Source: Rubrivivax sp. (GTDB lineage Bacteria; Pseudomonadota; Gammaproteobacteria; Burkholderiales; Burkholderiaceae). Taken from it: a stretch of 15,142 nucleotides of DNA. Both the position numbers and the translations under genes were made by a program. The stretch is taken from assembly GCA_004211235.1 (NCBI GenBank), contig SEEY01000023.1, positions 1 through 15,142 on the forward strand, in the 5' to 3' direction. A model generated the notes under the pieces. It saw nothing but the letters and a program-made list of their open reading frames with translations, was not told the DNA's origin and searched no databases. Below, in pieces: positions 1 through 7,059 of the stretch; within the stretch, counting starts at the first letter, position 1; every line of letters begins with the position of its first letter.

Positions 1-1357
1 GCTGCACCTCGGGCGGACGGGTCTGTGCGGCAGGCAGCACCGCGGCCAGGTCGCCGCGGCCGGGGGCGCCCGGCAAAGGCCGGTTCCATCCCGGCTCGGG
101 GCGGCGGTCCGGGCCACGAACCGGCAGCGGCTGGATGGCCGCGCCGGGCGCCGGCAGCGTGCTGACGGCGTTGGGCGCGTCGCGGTAGCGGTGCGGGCGC
201 TGCACGGTCACAGGGTCGCGCAGGTCGCGCGGGTCGTTGACGCGCTGCACATAGCGCGGACTGTGGCGGTAGCCGGGCGTGTAGACCTCACGCGGCGCCA
301 ACGGATACCAGCCGTAGCGCGGCGGCGCCGGCCGGCCGCCGATGCCGATGCTCACGCTGACGGAACCGCCGCCGACCCAGCCGACCAGCGCCGGCGCGTA
401 GACGGGACGGTGCACGTAAGAACCCGGCGCCCAGCACCAGCGACCGCCCCAGTTCACCCAGCGGCCGTAATGGAAGGGCGCGAAGCCCCAGGGCGCGTCG
501 TCCACCCAGGTCCAGCCCCAGTGCCGCGACCAGCTCCAGCGGCCATAGCGGTAGGGCGCCCAGTCGGCCACGGCCAGCGTGCTGGGAATCCAGACGGTGC
601 CGTACTCGGGCGCGGTCTCCCAGCGGCCATAACGGTCCAGGTCATCGGCGCCGGTCATCTCGGGCGACACATAGCGCGCCACGGGCCGGTCGCCCTCCTC
701 GCGGCTTTCAGCCAGCACCCAGTCACCAAAGCCGTCGCTGTACAGCGGGCCGCGCTCGGCACGCGGGCTGTCGGGCCACCAGAGCTCCACCTGCTCGCCG
801 GTGCCCACGACAACCGGCGCCGCCCCGCGAGCCCACTCGAAGCGCATGCGCCCCTGCCAGACGTAGATCTTGCTGCCCCGGTCCAACTGCTCGACGCGGT
901 ACAGGCCCTCGCGCTCCGGCTGGGCCATGCCCTCGCGGGTGCGCAGCCGCGTCTCCGCAGCGTTCTCGGAGCTGCGCAGGCGCACGGCCACATCGCCGCG
1001 GTCGACCTGCAGCAGCGTCTGGCCTTCGTCGAGCTGGTTGAGTTCGAGGTCGCTGCGTTCGTCGACCCAGATGCTCGTGGAACCCACGCGCAGGCTGATG
1101 CGGCCGCGCTCGTCGGTGCGCAGGCGGTCACCCTCACTGACGGTCTGATTGCGCAACAGCCGCGTCCATTCGCGGGTCTCGCTGTCGAACAGCCATGCAT
1201 CGCCGACGACGTCAACGACACGCGCAGCACGCGACGGCGGGTCGCGATCAGCATCCTGCGCCTTCGCGGCAGGCGCGATGGCGACCAGCAGCGTCAGTGC
1301 CAGCATGCGCCAGCAGCGGCGGGTCAACGTGAGCCTGGATTCGGGGGACGTGGTCAT
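1..1357 (-). CDS. DUF6600/FecR-like secreted protein, 3' end cut by window edge
   Basis: The frame is open from an ATG at 1357 to the left edge (452 codons), so the N-terminus is complete and the C-terminus is missing. The start is supported by AAGGAG at 1367-1372, nine bases upstream. Residues 1-34 look like a Sec signal peptide (basic, then LALTLLVAIAPA, then AKAQ). Residues about 45-195 resemble a FecR-type beta-rich domain (VGDAWLFDSE, GDRLRTDERGRISLRVGS). Residues about 235-310 are very rich in Trp and Tyr, with three YGRW motifs (243-246, 271-274, 297-300), the hallmark of DUF6600. The tail is rich in Pro and Arg. It is probably a periplasmic or envelope protein of unknown function. Relatives are often loosely named FecR-family proteins. 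It lies downstream of def but behind a hairpin, so it is probably a separate unit. Family assignment is from remembered sequence style and is fairly sure; function is not known. Confidence 0.8.
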   Translation of the reverse strand, partial: MTTSPESRLTLTRRCWRMLALTLLVAIAPAAKAQDADRDPPSRAARVVDVVGDAWLFDSETREWTRLLRNQTVSEGDRLRTDERGRISLRVGSTSIWVDERSDLELNQLDEGQTLLQVDRGDVAVRLRSSENAAETRLRTREGMAQPEREGLYRVEQLDRGSKIYVWQGRMRFEWARGAAPVVVGTGEQVELWWPDSPRAERGPLYSDGFGDWVLAESREEGDRPVARYVSPEMTGADDLDRYGRWETAPEYGTVWIPSTLAVADWAPYRYGRWSWSRHWGWTWVDDAPWGFAPFHYGRWVNWGGRWCWAPGSYVHRPVYAPALVGWVGGGSVSVSIGIGGRPAPPRYGWYPLAPREVYTPGYRHSPRYVQRVNDPRDLRDPVTVQRPHRYRDAPNAVSTLPAPGAAIQPLPVRGPDRRPEPGWNRPLPGAPGRGDLAAVLPAAQTRPPEVQ

Positions 1358-1384
1358 GAGCCGATGCTCCTTTGCACCAGCAAA

Positions 1385-1414
1385 ACGCTGGCAGCGTCAA
1401 CGCGGTGCACCGCG
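1385..1414. repeat. two adjacent short palindromes upstream of the DUF6600 gene
   Basis: ACGCT-GGC-AGCGT (1385-1397) is followed three bases later by the perfect 14-base palindrome CGCGGTGCACCGCG (1401-1414). They lie 28-57 bases upstream of the DUF6600 start on its 5' side, where a promoter or operator would be expected. No convincing sigma-70 boxes were seen next to them. A regulator-binding role is only a guess. Confidence 0.35.
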
Positions 1415-1435
1415 CTTACAAGTTTTGCAAGTTGA

Positions 1436-1485
1436 GGGCCTGTCAGCCCGAAGGGAAGGCCCGCTGCCGGCGGGCTGACAGGCCC
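1436..1485 (-). terminator. strong hairpin directly after def
   Basis: A perfect 15-bp inverted repeat (arms 1436-1450 and 1471-1485, loop of 20 bases) begins at the last base of the def stop codon. Read on the minus strand it is followed only by TCAACTTGC, so the U-tract is weak. It may act as a terminator with helper factors or as an RNA 3'-end stabiliser. It separates def from the downstream DUF6600 gene. Confidence 0.6.
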
Positions 1486-2024
1486 TAGTCATCGTCGCTG
1501 TTCGGGTCCAGATCGGGAAACAGCACGGAGGTGAAGCCGAAACGGGTGAAATCCGTGACGCGCATCGGGTAGAGGATGCCGTCGAGATGGTCGCACTCAT
1601 GCTGCACGACGCGGGCATGGAAGCCCTCGGCAATGCGGTCGATGGGGGCGCCGGCGGCGTCGAATCCGGTGTAGCGGATGCGCTCGTCGCGTGCTACGAC
1701 ACCGCGCAGGCCCGGCACGGAGAGGCATCCCTCCCAGCCTTCGGTGCGCCCGCCGTCCAGCACCTCGATGACCGGGTTGATCAGCACGGTGGGCGGCACC
1801 GGCGGCGCTTCCGGGTAGCGGACGTTGCTCGTGTAGCCGAAGATGACGAGGCGCAGATCGACGCCGATCTGTGGCGCCGCCAGGCCGGCGCCGTTCGCAG
1901 CCGCCATGGTCTCGAACATGTCGGCGATCAGGCGCTCCAGCGCTGGGGTGCCGAACTCCGTCACGGGCTTGGCAACGCGCAGCAGGCGCGGGTCGCCCAT
2001 CTTCAAAATCTCGTGAACCGCCAC
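1485..2024 (-). CDS. def: peptide deformylase
   Basis: This 179-residue protein removes the N-formyl group from nascent proteins in the cytoplasm, using a metal ion. All three family motifs are present: GAGLAAPQ (45-52), EGCLSVP (98-104, metal ligand Cys100) and QHECDHL (141-147, ligands His142 and His146, catalytic Glu143). Length fits bacterial deformylases (about 165-180). The start is GTG at 2022-2024; AAGGAG at 2030-2035 lies five bases upstream, which decides it. The usual partner fmt is not adjacent in the window. The C-terminus is an acidic tail (DLDPNSDDD). Burkholderiales often carry more than one deformylase, and this solo copy without fmt could be a secondary one; that point is inference. 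Confidence 0.96.
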   Translation of the reverse strand: MAVHEILKMGDPRLLRVAKPVTEFGTPALERLIADMFETMAAANGAGLAAPQIGVDLRLVIFGYTSNVRYPEAPPVPPTVLINPVIEVLDGGRTEGWEGCLSVPGLRGVVARDERIRYTGFDAAGAPIDRIAEGFHARVVQHECDHLDGILYPMRVTDFTRFGFTSVLFPDLDPNSDDD

Positions 2025-2053
2025 GCGGGCTCCTTGGGCTATCGTGAGCGGTG

Positions 2054-2081
2054 ATTCTAGGAAGCGCCACCGCCGCTTCAG
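2054..2081 (-). promoter_or_regulatory. likely sigma-70 promoter of def
   Basis: On the minus strand TAGAAT (2054-2059, five of six matches to the -10 box) is preceded by a 16-base spacer and CTGAAG (2076-2081, three of six matches to the -35 box). Transcription would start near 2047, about 23 bases before the def GTG and its ribosome site. The -35 box is weak. Confidence 0.45.
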
Positions 2082-2086
2082 CCCCC

Positions 2087-3043
2087 ATGCTTGATTTCAT
2101 CGACGACCTCGGCCACGGCATCTACGCCATCGACACCGGCTTCCAGCGCCCACGCTTCGACGCGGCCTATCTGATGGTCGAGGCCGGCCGCGCCGCCTTC
2201 ATCGACACCGGCACGAACCACGCGGTGCCGCGCCTGCTGGCAGCGCTGGATGCGTTAGGGCTCGGCACCGAAGCGGTCGACTGGGTCATCCCGACGCATG
2301 TGCACCTGGACCACGCCGGTGGCGTCGGCCTGCTGATGGAAGCGCTGCCGCGCGCCCGGGCGCTGGTTCATCCCCGCGGCCTGCGGCACATGGTGGACCC
2401 GAAGGCGCTGTGGTTGAGCGCGCTGACGGTCTACGGCGAGGCGGAGATGCAGCGCAGCTACGGCAGGCTGGTGCCCGTGCCGGCCGAGCGTGCCGAGGCT
2501 TCGCATGACGGGCAGGTCATCCACCTCGCCGGCCGGCCGCTGCGACTGATCGACACGCCGGGCCACGCGCGGCATCACCATGCGATCTGGGACGAGCAGA
2601 GCCGCAGCTGGTTCACCGGCGACACCTTTGGCCTGTCCTACCGCGCCTTCGACGTGGACGGCCGCGCCTGGATCCTGCCCACCAGCACGCCGGTGCAGTT
2701 CGAGCCCGAGGCGCTGAAGGCGACGGTCGCCCGGCTGCTGGCGGCCGAGCCGCTGGCCATGCAGGTGACGCATTACGGCCGCATCGGCGGCAGCGTCGAG
2801 GAAGTTCGCCGCCTTGCCACGGTAATGCTGGAACAGGTGGACGAGATGGTGGCGCTGGCACTGCCCCTGCGGACCGCGCCCGACCGGCATGAGCAACTCA
2901 AGCGTGCCCTGCTCGATGGCTACCTGGCTCGTTTGCGTGCACACGGGCACCCGGCCGGTGCCGACGCTGCTGAGTGGCTGTCGCTCGATGCCGAGCTGAA
3001 TGCGCAGGGTCTCGAGGTCTGGCTGGACAGAACGGCCCACTGA
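2087..3043 (+). CDS. metallo-beta-lactamase-fold hydrolase
   Basis: This 318-residue protein has the full MBL-fold metal set: HVHLDH (71-76), His160 in TPGHARHHH, Asp179 in FTGDTFG and His229 in THYGR. A binuclear Zn or Fe hydrolase is therefore expected. The arrangement resembles stand-alone MBL proteins of the glyoxalase-II-like group; the C-terminal third (about 240-318) is helical. The substrate cannot be read from the sequence. The start is uncertain: ATG at 2087 gives the natural N-terminus [18 protein letters not shown] but has no clear ribosome site, while an upstream GTG at 2051 would overlap the def promoter. It is transcribed divergently from def and is followed by the nirB control region; it is probably not part of the nitrite unit. 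Confidence 0.88.
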   Translation: MLDFIDDLGHGIYAIDTGFQRPRFDAAYLMVEAGRAAFIDTGTNHAVPRLLAALDALGLGTEAVDWVIPTHVHLDHAGGVGLLMEALPRARALVHPRGLRHMVDPKALWLSALTVYGEAEMQRSYGRLVPVPAERAEASHDGQVIHLAGRPLRLIDTPGHARHHHAIWDEQSRSWFTGDTFGLSYRAFDVDGRAWILPTSTPVQFEPEALKATVARLLAAEPLAMQVTHYGRIGGSVEEVRRLATVMLEQVDEMVALALPLRTAPDRHEQLKRALLDGYLARLRAHGHPAGADAAEWLSLDAELNAQGLEVWLDRTAH

Positions 3044-3076
3044 CGGGGCAAACCGCCCACTTGCAGTGCGTTTCAC

Positions 3077-3093
3077 CGCACCGCCGCAGTGCC
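3077..3093 (+). promoter_or_regulatory. NtrC-like binding site upstream of nirB
   Basis: CGCACC-N5-AGTGCC matches the NtrC consensus TGCACC-N5-GGTGCA at nine of twelve positions with the correct spacing (GCAC-N7-GTGC). Its centre lies about 86 bases upstream of the start predicted from the sigma-54-type promoter, a normal enhancer distance. The same core appears upstream of glnA at 14763-14779. Confidence 0.55.
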
Positions 3094-3144
3094 GCGCCCC
3101 GGGACGGAGCCGGCAACGGCGGTGAACGCCGCCGCGCCTGACGC

Positions 3145-3160
3145 GGGCATGGGTCTTGCG
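3145..3160 (+). promoter_or_regulatory. sigma-54-type (RpoN) promoter of nirB
   Basis: GGGCATG-N4-TTGCG fits TGGCACG-N4-TTGCW, with the required GG (3146-3147), ten bases, then GC (3158-3159). Mismatches are the first T, the C of GGCAC and the last W. Transcription would start near 3171, which places both leader hairpins and the terminator inside the transcript. An NtrC-like site lies upstream. Confidence 0.6.
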
Positions 3161-3173
3161 AAGAACACGCTGA

Positions 3174-3226
3174 GAGGTCGTGCACGCGCCGGCCCTCGGG
3201 ATCCTTCGCCAACGGTGGCGACTCCC
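3174..3226 (+). ncRNA. ANTAR-type two-hairpin leader of the nirB mRNA
   Basis: Hairpin 2 is clear: TCGCC (3206-3210), loop AACGGT (3211-3216), GGCGA (3217-3221), with an outer GGGA/TCCC stem (3198-3201 with 3223-3226). The six-base loop has A at position 1 and G at position 4, the signature bound by ANTAR antiterminators such as NasR and NasT. Hairpin 1 (3174-3197) pairs GGTCG with CGGCC using one G-U pair, but its nine-base loop does not show the hexaloop rule well. A terminator follows after eight bases. The inferred role is binding of a NasT-like protein when nitrate or nitrite is present, which prevents termination. No ANTAR protein gene is visible in the window. Confidence 0.5.
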
Positions 3227-3234
3227 AAACGACC

Positions 3235-3273
3235 GGCCCCGACCGAGCAGCCAGCTGCTTGCGGGGCCTTTTT
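3235..3273 (+). terminator. intrinsic terminator in the nirB leader (attenuator)
   Basis: Seven base pairs GGCCCCG (3235-3241) with CGGGGCC (3262-3268), an inner stem AGCAG/CTGCT (3246-3250 with 3255-3259) around CCAG, then TTTTT (3269-3273). It stands 62 bases before the nirB ATG and downstream of the only promoter seen, so it should stop nirB transcription unless antitermination occurs. Confidence 0.8.
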
Positions 3274-3335
3274 CATTGGTGTCTTCGATTGGCCTTTCCG
3301 GGCCTTCCGACAGACGCCTTTCGCCAAGGCAGTCC

Positions 3336-5870
3336 ATGCACATCGTCCTCATCGGCCACGGAATGGTGGGCCAGAAGTTTCTCGAGTCCCTCGCCGAAAG
3401 CCACGCCGGCGCGGATGTGCAGGTGACGGTGCTGTGCGAGGAGCCACGGCCTGCGTATGACCGCGTCCACCTGTCAGAGTTCTTCTCCGGCAAGTCGGCT
3501 GAAGAACTGTCGCTCGTGCCGGCCGGCTTCTTCGAGAACAACCCGGGCTTCAAGCTGCGCCTGGCCGCCAAAGCGGTGGCCATCGAGCGCCGCGACCACA
3601 GCATCACGCTGGCCGACGGCTCCGTCGTCACCTACGACAAGCTGGTGCTGGCCACCGGCTCCTACCCCTTCGTCCCCTCGGTGCCGGGCCGTGACCGGCC
3701 GCACTGCCACGTCTACCGCACCATCGAGGACCTGGAAGGCATGCAGGCCAGCGGCAAGGTCTCCAAGACCGGCGTCGTCGTCGGCGGCGGCTTGCTGGGA
3801 CTGGAGTGCGCCAAGGCGCTGCGCGACATGGGGCTGGAGACGCATGTCGTCGAGTTCGCGCCGCGCCTGATGGCCGTGCAGATCGACGAGGGCGGCGGCC
3901 GCGTGCTGCGCAAGAAGATCGAGGACCTCGGCGTGCAGGTGCACACGGGCCGCAACACGCTGGAGATCACCGACGGCGCGATGGCCCGCCATCGCATGGT
4001 GTTTGCCGATGGCACCTGGCTGGAGACCGACATGATCGTGTTCTCCGCCGGCATCCGCCCGCGCGACGAACTGCCCCGTCAGTGCGTGCTGGCCATCGGC
4101 CCGCGCGGTGGCGTCGTCATCGACGACCACTGCCGCACCAGCGACCGCAACGTCTACGCCATCGGCGAGGTGGCGGCCTGGAACGAGCAGACCTATGGCC
4201 TGGTCGCTCCCGGCTACGAGATGGCCCGCGTGGCCGCGCGGCACATCACGGGTGACGCCGAAGCGGCCTTCCCCGGCGCCGACCTCAGCACCAAGCTGAA
4301 GCTGATGGGCGTGGACGTGGCCAGCATCGGCGACGCCCACGGCAAGACGCCGAACTGCCGCAGCTATCAGTTCGTCGACGAGCGCAAGCAGGTCTACAAG
4401 AAGATCGTCGTCAGCGACGACGGCCAGTTCCTGCTCGGCGCCGTGCTGGTGGGCGACGCGGCCGAGTACGGCACGCTGCAGCAGATGGCGCTCAACGGCA
4501 TCAAGCTGCCGGCCGACCCCGAGTTCCTGATCCTGCCGAGCAGCGATGGCAAGGCCAAGGTCGGCATCGGCCCGGACGCGCTGCCCGACAGCGCCCAGCT
4601 CTGCTCGTGCAACAACGTCACCAAAGGCCAGATCTGCGCCGCCGTCGGCGAAGGCTGCACGACCATGGGCGAGATCAAGGCCTGCACGAAAGCCGGCGCC
4701 ACCTGCGGCGGCTGCGTGCCGCTGGTCACGCAGGTCATGAAGTTCGAGATGGCCAAGCGCGGCATGGCCGTCAACAACCACCTCTGCGAGCACTTCCCTC
4801 ATTCGCGCCAGGAGCTCTACCACCTCGTGCGCGTCGGCGGCATCAAGACCTTCAGCGACCTGCTCGCCAAGCACGGCAAGGGCCTGGGTTGCGACATCTG
4901 CAAGCCCGCCGCTGCCAGCATCTTCGCGTCGTGCTGGAACGACTTCGTGCTCAAGCCCGAACTCGCCGCGCTGCAGGACAGCAACGACTACTACCTCGGC
5001 AACATCCAGAAGGACGGCAGCTACTCCGTCGTGCCGCGCATGCCGGGCGGCGAGGTGACGCCCGACGGCCTGATCGCCGTCGGCCAGGTCGCCAAGAAGT
5101 ACGGCCTGTACACCAAGATCACGGGCGGCGCGCGCGTCGACATGTTCGGCGCCCGCGTCGAGCAGCTGCCCTTCATCTGGGAAGAGCTGATCGCCGCCGG
5201 CTTCGAATCGGGCCATGCCTACGGCAAGTCGCTGCGCACCGTGAAGAGCTGCGTGGGCAGCACATGGTGCCGTTATGGCGTGGACGATTCCGTCGGCCTC
5301 GCCGTCGAGATCGAGAACCGCTACAAGGGCCTGCGCGCGCCGCACAAGATCAAGTTCGGCGTCTCCGGCTGCACGCGTGAATGCGCCGAGGCGCAGGGCA
5401 AGGACGTCGGCATCATCGCCACGGAGAAGGGCTGGAACCTCTACGTCTGCGGCAACGGCGGCATGAAGCCGCGCCACGCCGAGTTGATCGCCAGCGACCT
5501 CTCCAAGGCCGACCTGATCAAGTATGTCGACCGCTTCCTGATGTTCTACGTGCGCACGGCCGACCGCCTGCAGCGCACCAGCACCTGGCGCGACAACCTT
5601 GAAGGCGGCCTGGACTATCTGAAGGACGTCGTCATCAAGGACAGCCTCGGCCTGGGTGCCGAGCTGGAAGCGCAGATGCAGGCCGTCGTCGACACCTACC
5701 AGTGCGAATGGAAGACGGCCGTCGAGACGCCGGAAGTGCGCCAGCGCTTCCGCTCCTTCGTCAACAGCGACAAGGTCGACCAGCAGATCGTCTTCGTCAA
5801 GGAGCGCGGCCAGATCCGCCCGGCGCGCCCGGAAGAGCGCAGTGACGAAACCGAAGCCCAACCCGCATGA
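3336..5870 (+). CDS. nirB: NADH-dependent assimilatory nitrite reductase, large subunit
   Basis: The 844-residue cytoplasmic protein reduces nitrite to ammonium with NAD(P)H, using FAD, [2Fe-2S], [4Fe-4S] and siroheme. Seen in order: FAD-binding GHGMVG (7-12), LATGSYPF (105-112), NAD(P)H-binding GGGLLGLE (150-157), a BFD-like [2Fe-2S] domain with Cys423, Cys425, Cys457 and Cys460, a second BFD-like segment ending GLGCDICKP, a ferredoxin-like nitrite/sulfite reductase half domain, and the siroheme/[4Fe-4S] ligands Cys639 and Cys645 (CVGSTWC) plus Cys679 and Cys683 (CTREC). Length is normal for NirB. ATG 3336 is chosen because the protein begins MHIVLIGHGMVG; a longer GTG frame from 3180 would run through the leader terminator. 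A weak AAGG precedes the start. First gene of the nirB-nirD-FNT-kinase operon. Confidence 0.97.
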   Translation: MHIVLIGHGMVGQKFLESLAESHAGADVQVTVLCEEPRPAYDRVHLSEFFSGKSAEELSLVPAGFFENNPGFKLRLAAKAVAIERRDHSITLADGSVVTYDKLVLATGSYPFVPSVPGRDRPHCHVYRTIEDLEGMQASGKVSKTGVVVGGGLLGLECAKALRDMGLETHVVEFAPRLMAVQIDEGGGRVLRKKIEDLGVQVHTGRNTLEITDGAMARHRMVFADGTWLETDMIVFSAGIRPRDELPRQCVLAIGPRGGVVIDDHCRTSDRNVYAIGEVAAWNEQTYGLVAPGYEMARVAARHITGDAEAAFPGADLSTKLKLMGVDVASIGDAHGKTPNCRSYQFVDERKQVYKKIVVSDDGQFLLGAVLVGDAAEYGTLQQMALNGIKLPADPEFLILPSSDGKAKVGIGPDALPDSAQLCSCNNVTKGQICAAVGEGCTTMGEIKACTKAGATCGGCVPLVTQVMKFEMAKRGMAVNNHLCEHFPHSRQELYHLVRVGGIKTFSDLLAKHGKGLGCDICKPAAASIFASCWNDFVLKPELAALQDSNDYYLGNIQKDGSYSVVPRMPGGEVTPDGLIAVGQVAKKYGLYTKITGGARVDMFGARVEQLPFIWEELIAAGFESGHAYGKSLRTVKSCVGSTWCRYGVDDSVGLAVEIENRYKGLRAPHKIKFGVSGCTRECAEAQGKDVGIIATEKGWNLYVCGNGGMKPRHAELIASDLSKADLIKYVDRFLMFYVRTADRLQRTSTWRDNLEGGLDYLKDVVIKDSLGLGAELEAQMQAVVDTYQCEWKTAVETPEVRQRFRSFVNSDKVDQQIVFVKERGQIRPARPEERSDETEAQPA

Positions 5871-5892
5871 ACCCGGCATCAAGGAGTACTGC

Positions 5893-6222
5893 ATGAGCCC
5901 CACCTTCACCCCCATCTGCAGCGTCGAGGAGATCCTGCCCGACACCGGCGTCGCCGCCCTGGTGGACGGCCGACCCGTGGCCGTGTTCCGCGTCGGCACG
6001 AGCCGCTTCCACGCCATCGACAACATCGACCCCCGCTCGGGCGCCAGCGTGTTGTCACGCGGCCTGGTGGGCAATCTCGGCGAGCGCATCGTCGTCGCCT
6101 CGCCGCTCTACAAGAACCACTTCGACCTGAACACCGGCGAATGCCTGGAAGCGCCCGAGCAGTCGGTGCGCGCCCATGCCGTGCAGGTGCAGGACGGCCG
6201 CGTGCTCGTCGCACTCAGCTAA
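5893..6222 (+). CDS. nirD: nitrite reductase (NADH) small subunit
   Basis: This 109-residue protein has the Rieske-like fold of NirD, the small partner of NirB. The Rieske cluster ligands (CxH and CxxH) are replaced here by IDNIDPRSG (42-50) and SPLYKNHFDL (70-79), as is normal in NirD, so no Fe-S cluster is expected. The start is fixed by AAGGAG at 5881-5886, six bases before the ATG. The gap to nirB is 22 bases, so the two are co-transcribed. Function follows from family and position and is secure. Confidence 0.95.
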   Translation: MSPTFTPICSVEEILPDTGVAALVDGRPVAVFRVGTSRFHAIDNIDPRSGASVLSRGLVGNLGERIVVASPLYKNHFDLNTGECLEAPEQSVRAHAVQVQDGRVLVALS

Positions 6223-6246
6223 CTACTTTTTCAAAGAGACAAAACC

Positions 6247-7059
6247 ATGGCCTACGTCGTTCCGACCGAATTCGTCACCAGGATGGTGGATGCCGGTGAA
6301 TCCAAGCTGCTGATGTCCACCCGTGACACGCTGATCCGCTCCTACATGGCCGGCGCCATCCTCGCACTGGCCGCTGCGTTCGCGGTCACCGTGACGGTCA
6401 ACACCGGCAACGCGCTGGTCGGCGCCCTGCTGTTCCCGGTCGGCTTCATCCTGCTCTACCTGATGGGCTTCGACCTGCTGACCGGCGTGTTCACCCTGGT
6501 GCCGCTGGCCGTGCTCGACAAGCGCCCCGGCGCCACCTGGGGCGGCGTGTTCCGCAACTGGACGCTGGTGTTCTTCGGCAACTTCGCCGGCGCACTGACG
6601 GTGGCCGTCTTCATGGCCATCATCTTCACCTTCGGCTTCAGCGAGGCGCCGAATGCCGTCGGCCAGAAGATCGGCCACATCGGCGAGGGCCGCACGGTGG
6701 GCTACGCGGCCCACGGCGCGGCCGGCATGCTGACGCTGTTCGTGCGCGGCGTGCTGTGCAACTGGATGGTGTCGACCGGCGTCGTCGCCGCGATGATGTC
6801 CACCTCCGTCTCCGGCAAGGCCATCGGCATGTGGATGCCCATCATGGTGTTCTTCTACATGGGCTTCGAGCACAGCATCGTCAACATGTTCCTGTTCCCG
6901 TCGGGCTTGATGCTGGGCGGCCAGTTCACGCTGATGGACTACCTGATCTGGAACGAGATCCCGACCGTCGTCGGCAATCTCGTCGGCGGCCTGACCTTCG
7001 TCGGTCTGACGCTGTACTCGACGCACTACAAGACGGCCCCGAAAAGGGTTCTGAGCTGA
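6247..7059 (+). CDS. formate/nitrite transporter (FNT) family channel, NirC-like
   Basis: A 270-residue inner-membrane protein with about six hydrophobic helices. The FNT signature GFEHSIVNM places the central channel histidine at His209, the position known for FocA and NirC. Its place 24 bases after nirD, as in enteric nirBDC operons, argues for nitrite import (or export of excess nitrite) rather than formate transport. A purine-rich AAAGAG at 6233-6238 precedes the ATG. Its stop overlaps the next start (TGATG at 7057-7061), so translation of the kinase/phosphatase is coupled to it. Substrate is inferred from context; NirC is the nearest named relative, but the symbol is left open. Confidence 0.9.
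   Translation: MAYVVPTEFVTRMVDAGESKLLMSTRDTLIRSYMAGAILALAAAFAVTVTVNTGNALVGALLFPVGFILLYLMGFDLLTGVFTLVPLAVLDKRPGATWGGVFRNWTLVFFGNFAGALTVAVFMAIIFTFGFSEAPNAVGQKIGHIGEGRTVGYAAHGAAGMLTLFVRGVLCNWMVSTGVVAAMMSTSVSGKAIGMWMPIMVFFYMGFEHSIVNMFLFPSGLMLGGQFTLMDYLIWNEIPTVVGNLVGGLTFVGLTLYSTHYKTAPKRVLS

Noticed and set aside
191..1435. 414-codon plus-strand frame over the left edge
   Set aside because: Shadow of the DUF6600 gene on the minus strand, which has a signal peptide, ribosome site and clear domain signatures.
1436..1485. Hairpin as a riboswitch or attenuator for the DUF6600 gene
   Set aside because: It abuts the def stop codon and shows no alternative pairing; a simple 3'-end structure for def explains it better.
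3180..3335. Upstream GTG extension of nirB by 52 residues
   Set aside because: The extension would translate through the hexaloop hairpin and intrinsic terminator; the family N-terminus begins at ATG 3336.
3474..6089. 871-codon open frame on the minus strand opposite nirB and nirD
   Set aside because: It is the antisense shadow of a very GC-rich gene; its product is Ala/Val/Asp-rich low-complexity sequence with no domain, whereas the plus strand encodes complete NirB and NirD.
6756..7058. N-terminal extension of the kinase/phosphatase frame by 101 residues
   Set aside because: It overlaps the FNT gene in another frame and is Arg/His-rich nonsense; the PP2C domain begins directly at ATG 7059.
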